This document shows, one piece after another, positions 47,500 through 56,228 of a stretch of DNA of 64,000 nucleotides. The notes beneath the pieces are model-generated. The model saw nothing but the letters and a program-made list of their open reading frames with translations. It was not told where the DNA came from and did not search any database. The translations under genes were made by a program, and so were the position numbers. The first letter of the stretch is position 1. Every line of letters starts with the position of its first letter. This stretch comes from Ostreococcus mediterraneus (lineage: Eukaryota > Chlorophyta > Mamiellophyceae > Mamiellales > Bathycoccaceae): NCBI GenBank assembly GCA_012295225.1, contig WMKK01000009.1, positions 703,909 to 767,908 of the forward strand, given 5' to 3'.

Positions 47500-50310
47500 A
47501 TGTTAGCGTCGTCATCCGCTCTCGCGTCGGTCGGGGCATCGTGTCGACGCGTCCATCGCACGCGCGCATCAGGCAGCGACAGCGGTGCGTCGCCGTCGTC
47601 GTCGTCGTCGTCGCTGTCGTCGTCGTCATGGACCGCACGCGAGAAGACGCAACGAGCTAAAGGTCGCGACTATCTCGTCGAACTCGGGAAAAACGACACC
47701 GGGAACACGAACACCAACGTCGGTGCGCGACAAGGGATGATTGATGACGTGTTCACGCGTAACGCCACGGGGGAGTTTCAACTGGGCGCCGACAGCGACA
47801 TCGCGAATGGTGACTTGCGTTTTCGGTTTCAAGAGGCTCGACAATTTGCAAACTTGACGGGCGACTATCACGTCCCGGAGGAATTCATGGAAAAGGTTAG
47901 TCAACACGTGGTTAAAAACTTTATATTCGGTGGGAATTTGAATCACTTCAAGGGGTTGAGGAATGTTCATGGCGACATCGTGACGCCGCCAAACGTGCCG
48001 CTGATTCTCGGCGTATGGGGCGGCAAAGGGTGCGGGAAAACTTTTAATTTAGAACTCGCATGCAAGGCGATGGGAATCATGCCGATCGTGACGTCTGCTG
48101 GTGAGCTGGAAGATGAAAATGCGGGAGAACCAGGTCGACTGATTCGATCGCGTTATAAGCGTGCGGGTGAAATTGTCAAGCGTCACGGCGTGATGAGCTG
48201 TTTAATCGTCAACGACATTGACGCCGGATTGGGATGGTTTCAGAACACGCAACACACGGTGAATAATCAGACGGTGTGCGGAACGCTGATGAACTTGTGC
48301 GACCATCCAGAAATGGTGTCTCTCGGCGAAGATCGCGCGGATGATGGGAGAAATTTGCTCACCGCGCGCGTTCCAATTATAGTCACTGGCAATGACTTGT
48401 CAACGTTGTACGCGCCACTCTTGCGAGACGGTCGCATGGACAAGTGGTATTGGAATCCTTCGCGTGATGAGATTTGTAAAATAGTGCACGCAATGTTCAA
48501 AGATGACGGGCTTTGGACGATAGAAGCCACAAAGAAGCTCGTCGATGCGTTTCCTGGGCAGCCGTTAGATTTCTTTGGCGCGGCGAGATCAAAGGTGTAC
48601 GACGATGCGATTCATCGATGGATGTGCTCCGCCGATCCTGTTCAGCGCTGTGAGCTTCTCATGCGCAAAATGGGTCTGAGTCAAGATGTAGATATATTCG
48701 GAAATAAAGGAGAAGAATCATCGTTGTGGCGCTATCATACCCCACCCGAGGTTGTTCAAGGCGCAACGGTGCGTCCAGAAAATGTATTCCGCGCGGCACA
48801 AGAATTGGCTCGCGAACAGGAGTACGTCGTGACGCAAAAGCTCTCACTTGATTATTTAAAATGGCAAAAGAATCCAGAAGACTTGACGGATGAAGAGCGC
48901 GAAACTATGGAGACGAGGTCTAGTAGAGAGCGTAAAATGCGAAAGCTTCAAGAAGATCGTCGTCAACGTCTCACTGATATGAGGAAGAGCGTGGCGTCGG
49001 ATGAATCGCGCGCAGCGCGAGCCGTACTTTTGGAATCCATCGCGAGGCAAGCGAGGGAAAAACGTGAACGAGAAATGGCGGAGAAAGCGTCGATTGTCAC
49101 TACTGGGGTCGATGATGCAACGTCTGTCGCATCATCATCACCCCTCAAGATTCCTGGCCCTCCGCAAACAAAGCGCTGGATCACCGTGTCTCCGGACGAG
49201 GCGTTTGACGCCTTCAAGGCGAAAGAATGTGTCGTGATAGATGTGCGTGATAGTCGATCGTTCCGACGAGAATCCATCTCAGGTTCGATAAATATGCCAC
49301 TCATCAACGTCGAAGGGCGACCGTTGGCGTACACGTATACGACAAACGCTCCGGCGTTCATGGAGGAATTTCTCGTAAAGTTTCCAAGCAAGGACGCCGC
49401 AGTCGTATTTGTGGGCGGGAATGAAATTGATGCGCATGGTTTGGATGACCCTGAGCGTTGTGGCTGCATGGATGCCCTCATCGATCGTGGATACACAAAT
49501 GTCGTCGTCGTTGCAGATGGATACGACGGATGGGTGCGCGACTACACGCCTGGTGGCAAGAAGCGTTTAAAAGAGTGGAAACTTGACGTCGTGACTGGAG
49601 CGTCTGGAACGTCGTGCGTCGGCGCAGAACTTCCGGTCGTCGGTTCATTAGCGGAAGAACGCCGAAATGCACAAATCGCTCGATTACAGGCTATAGAAGC
49701 GAATATGTCGTCGTTATCAGCCGAGTGGAAAGGAGCATTCGACCGCTACGGTCGCTTATACTTTTACAACGCTGAAGGTGAATCGACGTGGACCGATCCC
49801 GCGACGTACGACCATGTGGAGAAAAAGTGGAAGCTCATCGCGCCGACTGGACCCGCCTTAGATGAGATATCAGTCGAAAATGCCGTTGAGTCAGTGTTAG
49901 CGAAAAGCGTCGTGCTCATCGACGTTCGCAATCAGAGTGAATTTAGGATGGAAGCAGTGAACGGAGCGGTGAACATTCCGCTTCGTGACAATGAGGGCAC
50001 AAAATTAGCGCCCATCTTTGTACCAGTGTCTAAAGAATCTTTCGCTGAATCGCTCAAAAACAAAGTTTCAAACGCCGATGCACACATAGTCGTCGTTGGT
50101 GGTGACGAGGCCGACGAGCTAGCGGAGATCGCAGGGCGATATGTCTTTGAGGCGGGGTTCACAAACGTTGTGATTGTCAAGGAAAGCGTGTCGCAGTGGC
50201 TCAAGCAGTTCACCGCAAGTGGCAAGAGAAAAAAGGTTCTCGCGGCGGGCGCTTACAAATCCGATTTATTAGCAAAAGGTGCGTTCAATCCATTTGCGGG
50301 CGAAAGTTAG
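47500..50310 (+). CDS. Rubisco activase AAA+ domain fused to rhodanese-WW-rhodanese
   Basis: The 936-residue protein begins with a Ser/Ala/Arg-rich plastid-type presequence of about 50 residues. The activase AAA+ module (about 80-400) includes VWGGKGCGKTFNLEL (Walker A), SAGELEDENAGEPGRLIR, and CLIVNDIDAGLGWF (Walker B). A charged helical linker (about 450-535) leads to rhodanese-like domain 1 (about 561-681, VVIDVRDSRSFRRESISGSI), a WW domain (about 743-768, GRLYFYNAEGESTWTDP) and rhodanese-like domain 2 (about 790-908, VVLIDVRNQSEFRMEAVNGA). The active-site loops read FVGGNEID and VVGGDEAD, lacking the catalytic Cys. Activase frees Rubisco of inhibitory sugar phosphates; the rest is likely docking or sensing. 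Confidence 0.92.
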   Translation: MLASSSALASVGASCRRVHRTRASGSDSGASPSSSSSSLSSSSWTAREKTQRAKGRDYLVELGKNDTGNTNTNVGARQGMIDDVFTRNATGEFQLGADSDIANGDLRFRFQEARQFANLTGDYHVPEEFMEKVSQHVVKNFIFGGNLNHFKGLRNVHGDIVTPPNVPLILGVWGGKGCGKTFNLELACKAMGIMPIVTSAGELEDENAGEPGRLIRSRYKRAGEIVKRHGVMSCLIVNDIDAGLGWFQNTQHTVNNQTVCGTLMNLCDHPEMVSLGEDRADDGRNLLTARVPIIVTGNDLSTLYAPLLRDGRMDKWYWNPSRDEICKIVHAMFKDDGLWTIEATKKLVDAFPGQPLDFFGAARSKVYDDAIHRWMCSADPVQRCELLMRKMGLSQDVDIFGNKGEESSLWRYHTPPEVVQGATVRPENVFRAAQELAREQEYVVTQKLSLDYLKWQKNPEDLTDEERETMETRSSRERKMRKLQEDRRQRLTDMRKSVASDESRAARAVLLESIARQAREKREREMAEKASIVTTGVDDATSVASSSPLKIPGPPQTKRWITVSPDEAFDAFKAKECVVIDVRDSRSFRRESISGSINMPLINVEGRPLAYTYTTNAPAFMEEFLVKFPSKDAAVVFVGGNEIDAHGLDDPERCGCMDALIDRGYTNVVVVADGYDGWVRDYTPGGKKRLKEWKLDVVTGASGTSCVGAELPVVGSLAEERRNAQIARLQAIEANMSSLSAEWKGAFDRYGRLYFYNAEGESTWTDPATYDHVEKKWKLIAPTGPALDEISVENAVESVLAKSVVLIDVRNQSEFRMEAVNGAVNIPLRDNEGTKLAPIFVPVSKESFAESLKNKVSNADAHIVVVGGDEADELAEIAGRYVFEAGFTNVVIVKESVSQWLKQFTASGKRKKVLAAGAYKSDLLAKGAFNPFAGES

Positions 50311-50346
50311 AAAAATAGACGTCGTGTATTTCAAATCGATTATGTT

Positions 50347-52350
50347 TTAAGCGGCCACTGTCTTTGGCCATTTCGCGTGAATCCAGCTCTTAAACGACGC
50401 ACATGCCTTTAAGAATCCTTGAGCGTTCTCGGCAGAGTCAGCAATCACTTCGTCACCATGGACGAAAATCATACGCATGTCTAAATCAACCTCGCCTTGC
50501 GGCGCGCCAGCCTTGACAGCCTTTTCGTAGGCACGCTTTTCACTCGCGACCAAGTGTTCAGTTTCTTCGCCAAGTTCTTTGACCCACGCGTCGTGTGAAA
50601 GCGGACTGCCGGTGAGGTTCTCAACAATCTTCAAGAAACCAGGCTTACCTGAGCCAGGGTTCCAATACTGATCGATGAGTGTCGGTCCAACCTTGGGGTT
50701 GTCGACAATGTATCCTTCGGTGCGAAAGAAGTACTCGCGCGTTTGGTGCACTGCCATTTCCGCAAATACATAGCCATGGTAGTAGCATGAAGACTCATCT
50801 GCTAAAATGTGCGGGACGCTCATGAGCGGCCTACCCGAGAACCCGCCTTGGATCTTTTCTTCAATTTCATCCGCAACCTTGCAAATGTTTTCCGTAGTCA
50901 ATTGGTCTTCCGGCATTTCATAGAGTGCCTTTTCAAAGTAAGGGACGGCGAGCATGCCACGCAAGGCGAGAACCTTGTAATCGTGCTTTTCACGAATGTT
51001 ACGCTCGATCAACTCCCACGGGATAACGTCTCCCTTGCGATTGCGCGCATATTTTGCCTGCCACTCGGCGTCTTCGCATAACGCATCAAGGAACATGGAT
51101 TGGGTCTCTGCCAAAGCTACAGAGAACGGAGCGCGTTCCTGTGAGAACAAAGGCGAGCCTTGCACGATATTGGCAAAGTGCGCGGCATGACCACCTTCGT
51201 GCATGAGCGTCGTCAACGCAGTGTTCCCAGAACCAACCTCGTCGGGCGTGGCGAGGGACGTGAAGTTCGCCTCGCTCGGTACCCAAGAGCCGTCCGACTT
51301 CTTATAAGGCGGTGTCGGCCAATGACAGAAACCATTCGGATACTTGCCGGCACGGTCACACAGATCCAAACGCATGGTTGTCCCCTTGTATCCAATCTTC
51401 ATGGCACCGAAGGAGCGCCCCCAGACTTCAGGAGCGTTTTCAAACGGATAATACGGATCCAAAAGCGCCGTTAACTCGCCACTCAAGGCAAACGCGGTGT
51501 TCCACGCCTTGGTCGCGTCATCGCCCTTTTCGCGTTGTAATTTCTCGCGAGCAGCGTGCATGAGCGGTCGCGTCGCTTCTTCAAGACCATCAAGCATCTC
51601 AAAGCATTTCTTTTTGCCGAATCCTTCGGCGTTTGTCACCTTCATGTCGTAAAAGTCTTCAAATCCCAACGCGCGCGCAAAACGGTTTCTTTCGGCGATG
51701 ATAGCTGGAAATCCATTATCGCACAAGAACGGCCCATTCGAGCGCAAAGTTTCCCAGCAACTCTTACGCACGGCTTCTTGGTCAGAAGAGCGAATCTTAG
51801 TACGCAAAACTGTGGGCGTCGCTTCGATGTACTTGCCGTTTTCATCCGTGTAGCCAAGCTTTTGCGTGTTTCTAGACGCTTGCAAAGCGTTCTCTTTGGC
51901 AATCATGCTCTCACGGAGCTTCGTCGCTTCATCACTCTCGACTATGTAGCACGACAACGTCTTGACAATTTGCTCAAGCACTGCACGCTGTTCTTCACTC
52001 ACGTCCTTGGCGTCCAACATCGCGCGCGCTTCGGCGAGCGTCGCGGCGTCACCCAAAAACGCCTCCAAATCGTTAAAAGACTTGGTCAAAGCATCGACGT
52101 CGCACCCCGTGAGGTTCATCTTCGTCGCCCAGAAGTTGTCTTCATACGTCTTGTGCTTATCAGAGTACGTGGCGTTGAACTCGTCAATAAACGTCGACGC
52201 TGCGGCGTGCGTCATCGTTCGTGACGTCTTCTTCGCGATTGGTGTCGTCACCGGTGTTCGCGACGACGTGTACGACGACGTGTTTCGAGTGCTCACGATC
52301 GCACGAACGAGAGTGCGTGTGCGCGTGATGTGCGTGAGCGCGGCGTGCAT
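50347..52350 (-). CDS. M3-family metallopeptidase (oligopeptidase), probably organellar
   Basis: The 667-residue protein has an Arg/Thr/Ser-rich presequence of about 45 residues ending near TSRTMTH. The catalytic zinc site is LTTLMHEGGHAAHFANI (HExxH as HEGGH), with the third ligand Glu in SVALAETQSMFLDAL about 30 residues on. These define family M3 (thimet oligopeptidase, oligoendopeptidase F, organellar oligopeptidase). Such enzymes degrade short peptides such as released targeting peptides. The closest subfamily is not clear. The ATG at 52350 is preferred; the frame reaches 52431 upstream. Confidence 0.9.
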   Translation of the reverse strand: MHAALTHITRTRTLVRAIVSTRNTSSYTSSRTPVTTPIAKKTSRTMTHAAASTFIDEFNATYSDKHKTYEDNFWATKMNLTGCDVDALTKSFNDLEAFLGDAATLAEARAMLDAKDVSEEQRAVLEQIVKTLSCYIVESDEATKLRESMIAKENALQASRNTQKLGYTDENGKYIEATPTVLRTKIRSSDQEAVRKSCWETLRSNGPFLCDNGFPAIIAERNRFARALGFEDFYDMKVTNAEGFGKKKCFEMLDGLEEATRPLMHAAREKLQREKGDDATKAWNTAFALSGELTALLDPYYPFENAPEVWGRSFGAMKIGYKGTTMRLDLCDRAGKYPNGFCHWPTPPYKKSDGSWVPSEANFTSLATPDEVGSGNTALTTLMHEGGHAAHFANIVQGSPLFSQERAPFSVALAETQSMFLDALCEDAEWQAKYARNRKGDVIPWELIERNIREKHDYKVLALRGMLAVPYFEKALYEMPEDQLTTENICKVADEIEEKIQGGFSGRPLMSVPHILADESSCYYHGYVFAEMAVHQTREYFFRTEGYIVDNPKVGPTLIDQYWNPGSGKPGFLKIVENLTGSPLSHDAWVKELGEETEHLVASEKRAYEKAVKAGAPQGEVDLDMRMIFVHGDEVIADSAENAQGFLKACASFKSWIHAKWPKTVAA

Positions 52351-52498
52351 GCAACGCGGGTATCGAGTTCGCGAGGGACGCGGTGTGACGAGTGGTTGGT
52401 GACGTGCGCGCACCTGTGCAACGTTGTGCACGGCGCCCGAGCGACGACATCGTCAGACGGTGGCGCGGTAGGCATTGGCCCGGGAATACGCGCGCGCG

Positions 52499-52987
52499 AT
52501 GGGTGTGGGTGCCGACGTCGTCAAGGCTGATGGCGATGATGTCGTCGGCGTCGTCGTCGACGACGACGACGACGCGTTGAATGCGCTGATTCGCGCGCGC
52601 ATCGTGCGCGTGTGCCAGACACGTGGACCGACGAAATCATGCTGACCGAGTGAGATTCCGCGTCTGATTTTTCGCGAAGCGCCATTTAATGACTCTCGAG
52701 ATAACACGCGGTGGAAGGCGCACATGGAACGCACGAGATCGATCGCCAAGGCGCTCATGCGAGAGGGTGTAATTGAGATTACACAAAAAGGCGAGCGCGT
52801 CGCCGTGGACGCGTTCAAGGGACCCATTCGACTACGACTCGCTGAAAACGACGTGAAGAATAACGAAGCGAGCGTTAAAAGAGAATGCAGTGCCCAGAGC
52901 AAACGTGCAGCGTGCGAGGAGGATGAAAATAAAGCCGTGAAGGTACGCGAGGCAAAACGCTCGAAACCGGGCGAGCCGCGCGCCTGA
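52499..52987 (+). CDS. DUF3253 protein with in-frame TGA at the conserved Cys: candidate selenoprotein
   Basis: From ATG 52499 the frame reads 48 codons to TGC TGA at 52640-52645, then continues open for 113 more codons to a terminal TGA at 52985. The sequence on both sides belongs to one DUF3253 domain: ALNALIRARIVRVCQTRGPT, KSC-(TGA)-PSEIPRL, WKAHMERTRSIAKALMREG, VIEITQKGERVAV, and FKGPIRLRL. Family members read CPSE at this point, so TGA replaces the conserved Cys and follows another Cys. Selenoproteins are numerous in Ostreococcus. I found no textbook SECIS between 52988 and 53249. If Sec is inserted the protein is 162 residues; its role is unknown. Sequencing error or a broken gene are the alternatives. 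Confidence 0.68.
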
Positions 52988-53249
52988 TTTTTTATTTTTC
53001 GGGGTCGCACCCCTCGCGAACGCGCACACAGCGCACACGACTTTGCCTGAATGTTTTGTGTGTCGCGTGCGCGTGCGCGTTTCATGTACGATACACCGCG
53101 CATGTATTCATCTGTAATTTGCAAATTTTAGTGCCGCGGGGACATTTTTTGTGGCCTGAATTTTATCCACTTTCTTGCCCAACCCGCACATTCGCGCGCG
53201 CGCGCGTCGAGTTCGCTCGCACTCAAACGCACACCCTGTATCGTTCGTG

Positions 53250-54395
53250 ATGGTTTCATCCGTGATATGCGCACTGGTCGCGCCGACTACGACGACGACG
53301 ACGACGGCGACGGCGACAGCTCGCGCGCGACAACGTCACGCCACGATGTCTTCCGCGAGATATTCTTCGACGCCTGCGCGGGGTCGACGCGTCCTCGCGC
53401 GCGCGACGGAGGCTGATATGAAAACGAAACCCGATTGGGCCGGGGATGACATGTTGAGTAAGCTCGTCGATGCGGCGATCGGGAACGAGTTGTTGTACGA
53501 GAAAATCATGAAGCCGATGGCGAGGCAGACGCTGATTAACACCGCGGAAAAGAATGGAATAGCGTGGCGTGACGAGGCGGCAAAGTTGGAAGCGAACAAG
53601 GCTATTTACGAGACATACAACGCTCTGAAGAATGACGCGATCGATTACCCTGAATATTATTTGAAGCCATTTCACGCGTACGCCGAGGGTAACCTGTGCT
53701 GGCTCGCGGCGTTTGAGGCGAAGTCTGCGACGTACTCGATGGCTTTACGAGTGTGGCCAAAAGATCGCATCACCGCCGAGGAAGCGCAACAGCGATTGAG
53801 GGATTCGTATACAGACATGGTTCGCGCGCATCGCACCAAATACAACGCCGAAGGTGAAGTGGAGCCAAAGAAGATTCTTGATATTGGTTGCTCGGTGGGC
53901 ATGTCCACGCGTTACTTGAGCGACGCGTTTCCAACCGCTGAGATCACCGGCCTCGACCTTTCACCGTACATGCTCGCTGTAGCATCCGCATGCGATGCTG
54001 GAGAGCCGGGAAGCGAACGACGCACGTGGGTGCATGGTAAGGGTGAAGATACCAAGTTCGCTGACGATACATTTGACGTGGTCTCTCTCGCGTTTGTCAT
54101 TCACGAGTGCCCCGAATACGCGACGGCTAACTTGATGAAGGAGGCGTATCGCATTTTGAAGCCCGGGGGTACTTTCGTGATGACCGACAACAACCCGGCG
54201 AGTCCTGTTATTCAAAAGCTCCCTCCGGCATTGTTCACGCTCATGAAGTCCACCGAGCCTCACTCGAACGAGTATTACACCATCGACGTACAGCAAATGT
54301 TGAGAGCCGCGGGATTTGAAAACGTGTGCCAGGAACAAACTGATCCTCGTCACAGAACAGTATGCGGGTCGAAAAATAGCGTTCTTAAAAGATGA
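53250..54395 (+). CDS. Class I SAM-dependent methyltransferase, probably plastid-targeted
   Basis: The 381-residue protein has about 50 Thr/Ala/Arg-rich N-terminal residues (transit-peptide-like) encoded partly by a (GAC)n repeat. A helical region follows, then a Rossmann methyltransferase domain (about 200-360) with motif I KILDIGCSVGMSTRYLS, motif II ITGLDLSPYMLAVA, FDVVSLAFVIHECPE, and motif post-III AYRILKPGGTFVMTDNNP. Substrate is unknown; the UbiE/Coq5-like motifs suggest a small molecule such as a quinone or sterol precursor. The ATG at 53250 is the first in frame. Confidence 0.85.
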   Translation: MVSSVICALVAPTTTTTTTATATARARQRHATMSSARYSSTPARGRRVLARATEADMKTKPDWAGDDMLSKLVDAAIGNELLYEKIMKPMARQTLINTAEKNGIAWRDEAAKLEANKAIYETYNALKNDAIDYPEYYLKPFHAYAEGNLCWLAAFEAKSATYSMALRVWPKDRITAEEAQQRLRDSYTDMVRAHRTKYNAEGEVEPKKILDIGCSVGMSTRYLSDAFPTAEITGLDLSPYMLAVASACDAGEPGSERRTWVHGKGEDTKFADDTFDVVSLAFVIHECPEYATANLMKEAYRILKPGGTFVMTDNNPASPVIQKLPPALFTLMKSTEPHSNEYYTIDVQQMLRAAGFENVCQEQTDPRHRTVCGSKNSVLKR

Positions 54396-54449
54396 TTGAG
54401 CGCGTGTAATTTTAATATCAAACAAGTACTAGTATGCAACAACCGACCC

Positions 54450-55106
54450 TCACGTTTCGTCGGCGCTTCGCACTTTCGGCGCGGCGCCTTTGCTGTCTAC
54501 TTCCCAACGAGAAGGTCGTTCACGCCTCTGCTCCTCACGCCGCGGTGGACTTCTAGATTCTCTTCTCGTGCGTTCTCTAGATCTCGAGCGTGAGCGTCTA
54601 TCGCGCCTGTCGTATGGTCTATGTCGACGGTCGTCGAAACGTCCACCGCGAGCGTCGTCTCGTTTGCGACGAGCGTACTCATCTTGATTCCTTCGCATCT
54701 TTTCTGCCGCCGCATTCGATCGCTCAATGTCGCGTGCTTTATCTGCTAAAAATTTCGCCGGAACTCCGCTCGGGTTGGCTTGTGCACTGGCAAGTAGATC
54801 CCAAAGCTCAACCATGAATTCGTCCGTGTGCTTTTCCAAAAACGTTGACAATTGCTCTCGTATGTGTAACGCGTTAGCGTGCACTTTCGACTCTTCCAAC
54901 AACACAATAATCATGCCAATCAATACTTCATCTTCCACGCCTAATAGCTCCGTCACCCTGGTGGCGATCCACGGTTTCATGACTTCCAGCGTCACCTTTG
55001 TCATGTCCACCTTTGCGCGAAGCGATTCTGGTACGGGCTTGCTCGTCGACGCCGTCTTCTTTGCCGCATACACGGCGCGCGAAAACGGCTGGCGATAGGA
55101 TGACAT
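54450..55106 (-). CDS. PWI-domain SR-related splicing factor (SRRM1/SRm160-like)
   Basis: The 218-residue protein has a PWI domain at about 25-110: VDMTKVTLEVMKPWIATRVTE, LLGVEDEVLIGMIIVLLEES and EFMVELWDLLASAQANPSG. An Arg/Asp/Ser tail follows with RS repeats (RRSRSRSRERTRRESRSPPR). This is the layout of SRm160/SRRM1, which bridges exon-bound factors and snRNPs and binds nucleic acid through PWI. It is much shorter than the animal protein, whose RS region is far longer. The ATG at 55106 gives the family start MSSYRQPF. Confidence 0.85.
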   Translation of the reverse strand: MSSYRQPFSRAVYAAKKTASTSKPVPESLRAKVDMTKVTLEVMKPWIATRVTELLGVEDEVLIGMIIVLLEESKVHANALHIREQLSTFLEKHTDEFMVELWDLLASAQANPSGVPAKFLADKARDIERSNAAAEKMRRNQDEYARRKRDDARGGRFDDRRHRPYDRRDRRSRSRSRERTRRESRSPPRREEQRRERPSRWEVDSKGAAPKVRSADET

Positions 55107-55332
55107 CTCGCACACGCGCACTCCTGCGTGCGTGCTAGTGCGCGTCAACGTCTCACGTCGCGTATAATCGCTCGCACCTTGCTGCACACAGTGGTGCAGT
55201 GGTTGGTTGTCGGCGCCTGCTTGGTGTTTTTTTTTTCAGGTTTTGTGTGACCTATGTGTGGTGACGGGCGTCACGGCGCGACGCACGAGAGATCACACGT
55301 CACGACAACGACGACGAGTGGGGTGAAACGTC

Positions 55333-55875
55333 ATGGGTGCTGAAGACGACATCAAGGGCATCCTCGGCGCGGCGTCGCAAATATGTTTCGTAGGCACCGT
55401 GTGCGTCGCGGGACGGGAGTCATTCGGGCACTGGTTGTATCACCCGTGCGGGTTGTGTAACGGCGCGAAGTGCATGAGATGTAAGACGTGCAACGCCACG
55501 GGGAAGTTAGCAAAGCCAGAGAGCACTGAATTTTCATTTTCAGTGAGCGAAGAGGTTGGCGGGAGCATGCAGTGCATGTTTTGTGGTGGGAGTGGCAGCG
55601 TGAAGTGCGAGCGCTGCATGGGCGCGGGTGGCGAGATTGGGAAACGGTTAAACTACTTTCGAATGTTTCACGGCACGAAGCCATTTAATGGATTTTTGAA
55701 AAATAGAAACATGAACGTCATCCCTACGCGGTTGGATGAAGAGATTGCGCGGACGGCGAGAATGGACGTCATGACGCAATTTCACGACTCCGTGGAAGAC
55801 TTCAAAGAGATGGTCTCCAAGAAAAAGTTCATCCGAGCGCTGCGAGCGAAGACTGAAGGGAGTAAAAAACCTTGA
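55333..55875 (+). CDS. DnaJ-type cysteine-rich zinc-finger protein
   Basis: The 180-residue protein has CxxC pairs in a DnaJ-type arrangement: PCGLCNGAKCMRCKTCNATG and MQCMFCGGSGSVKCERCMGAG. The J domain is absent. Plant proteins of this form (BSD2-like and related) help assemble plastid complexes, but no clear transit peptide is visible and the C-terminal helical region is not one I recognise. The zinc-binding role follows from the motif; the partner is unknown. Confidence 0.75.
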   Translation: MGAEDDIKGILGAASQICFVGTVCVAGRESFGHWLYHPCGLCNGAKCMRCKTCNATGKLAKPESTEFSFSVSEEVGGSMQCMFCGGSGSVKCERCMGAGGEIGKRLNYFRMFHGTKPFNGFLKNRNMNVIPTRLDEEIARTARMDVMTQFHDSVEDFKEMVSKKKFIRALRAKTEGSKKP

Positions 55876-56148
55876 GCGCGAGGAGCGAGAACGATATCGC
55901 GCCACCCAGCGTCGCGCGCGCGCCATGTACGTCATCGCCACGACGTGTAGCTTCATTTGTTATACTACTCTCTAGTCCTAGTTCACCTGTTGAGTCATTA
56001 ACTCGTCACGAGTCCCTTCCGCCATCAGGGGAACGTTTCGACTTCTGTTGGTCGAACGTTCGCTTGACGTCACACGACGCACGCGACGACGACGGACGAC
56101 GAACTTCGGACGACGAAGGACAACGCGTGCGTTGCGCATTCTATTCAC

Positions 56149-56149
56149 A

Positions 56150-56180
<31 letters not shown>
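56149..56180. repeat. (ACGC)8 tetranucleotide repeat
   Basis: Eight ACGC units end 48 bp upstream of the next start codon. The rest of the 353-bp gap 55876-56228 has no recognisable gene. Confidence 0.9.
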
Positions 56181-56228
56181 GCGTGTGTTTGACCAGAGTG
56201 TGCGCACGGAAGAGACGACGCGCGAAAG

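Noticed and set aside
52621-52650. A tiny intron removing the in-frame TGA of the DUF3253 gene
   Set aside because: The only GT...AG span around it is under 30 nt and would delete conserved residues of the domain.
52988-53249. SECIS element after the DUF3253 gene
   Set aside because: The only TGA quartet candidates (near 53048 and 53157, both CTGAA) lack a partner GA strand, a 10-13-bp helix and an apical AA, so I do not call one. The element may lie further downstream.
55526-55551. Hairpin CACTGAA...TTCAGTG
   Set aside because: It lies within the coding sequence of the zinc-finger protein and needs no separate explanation.
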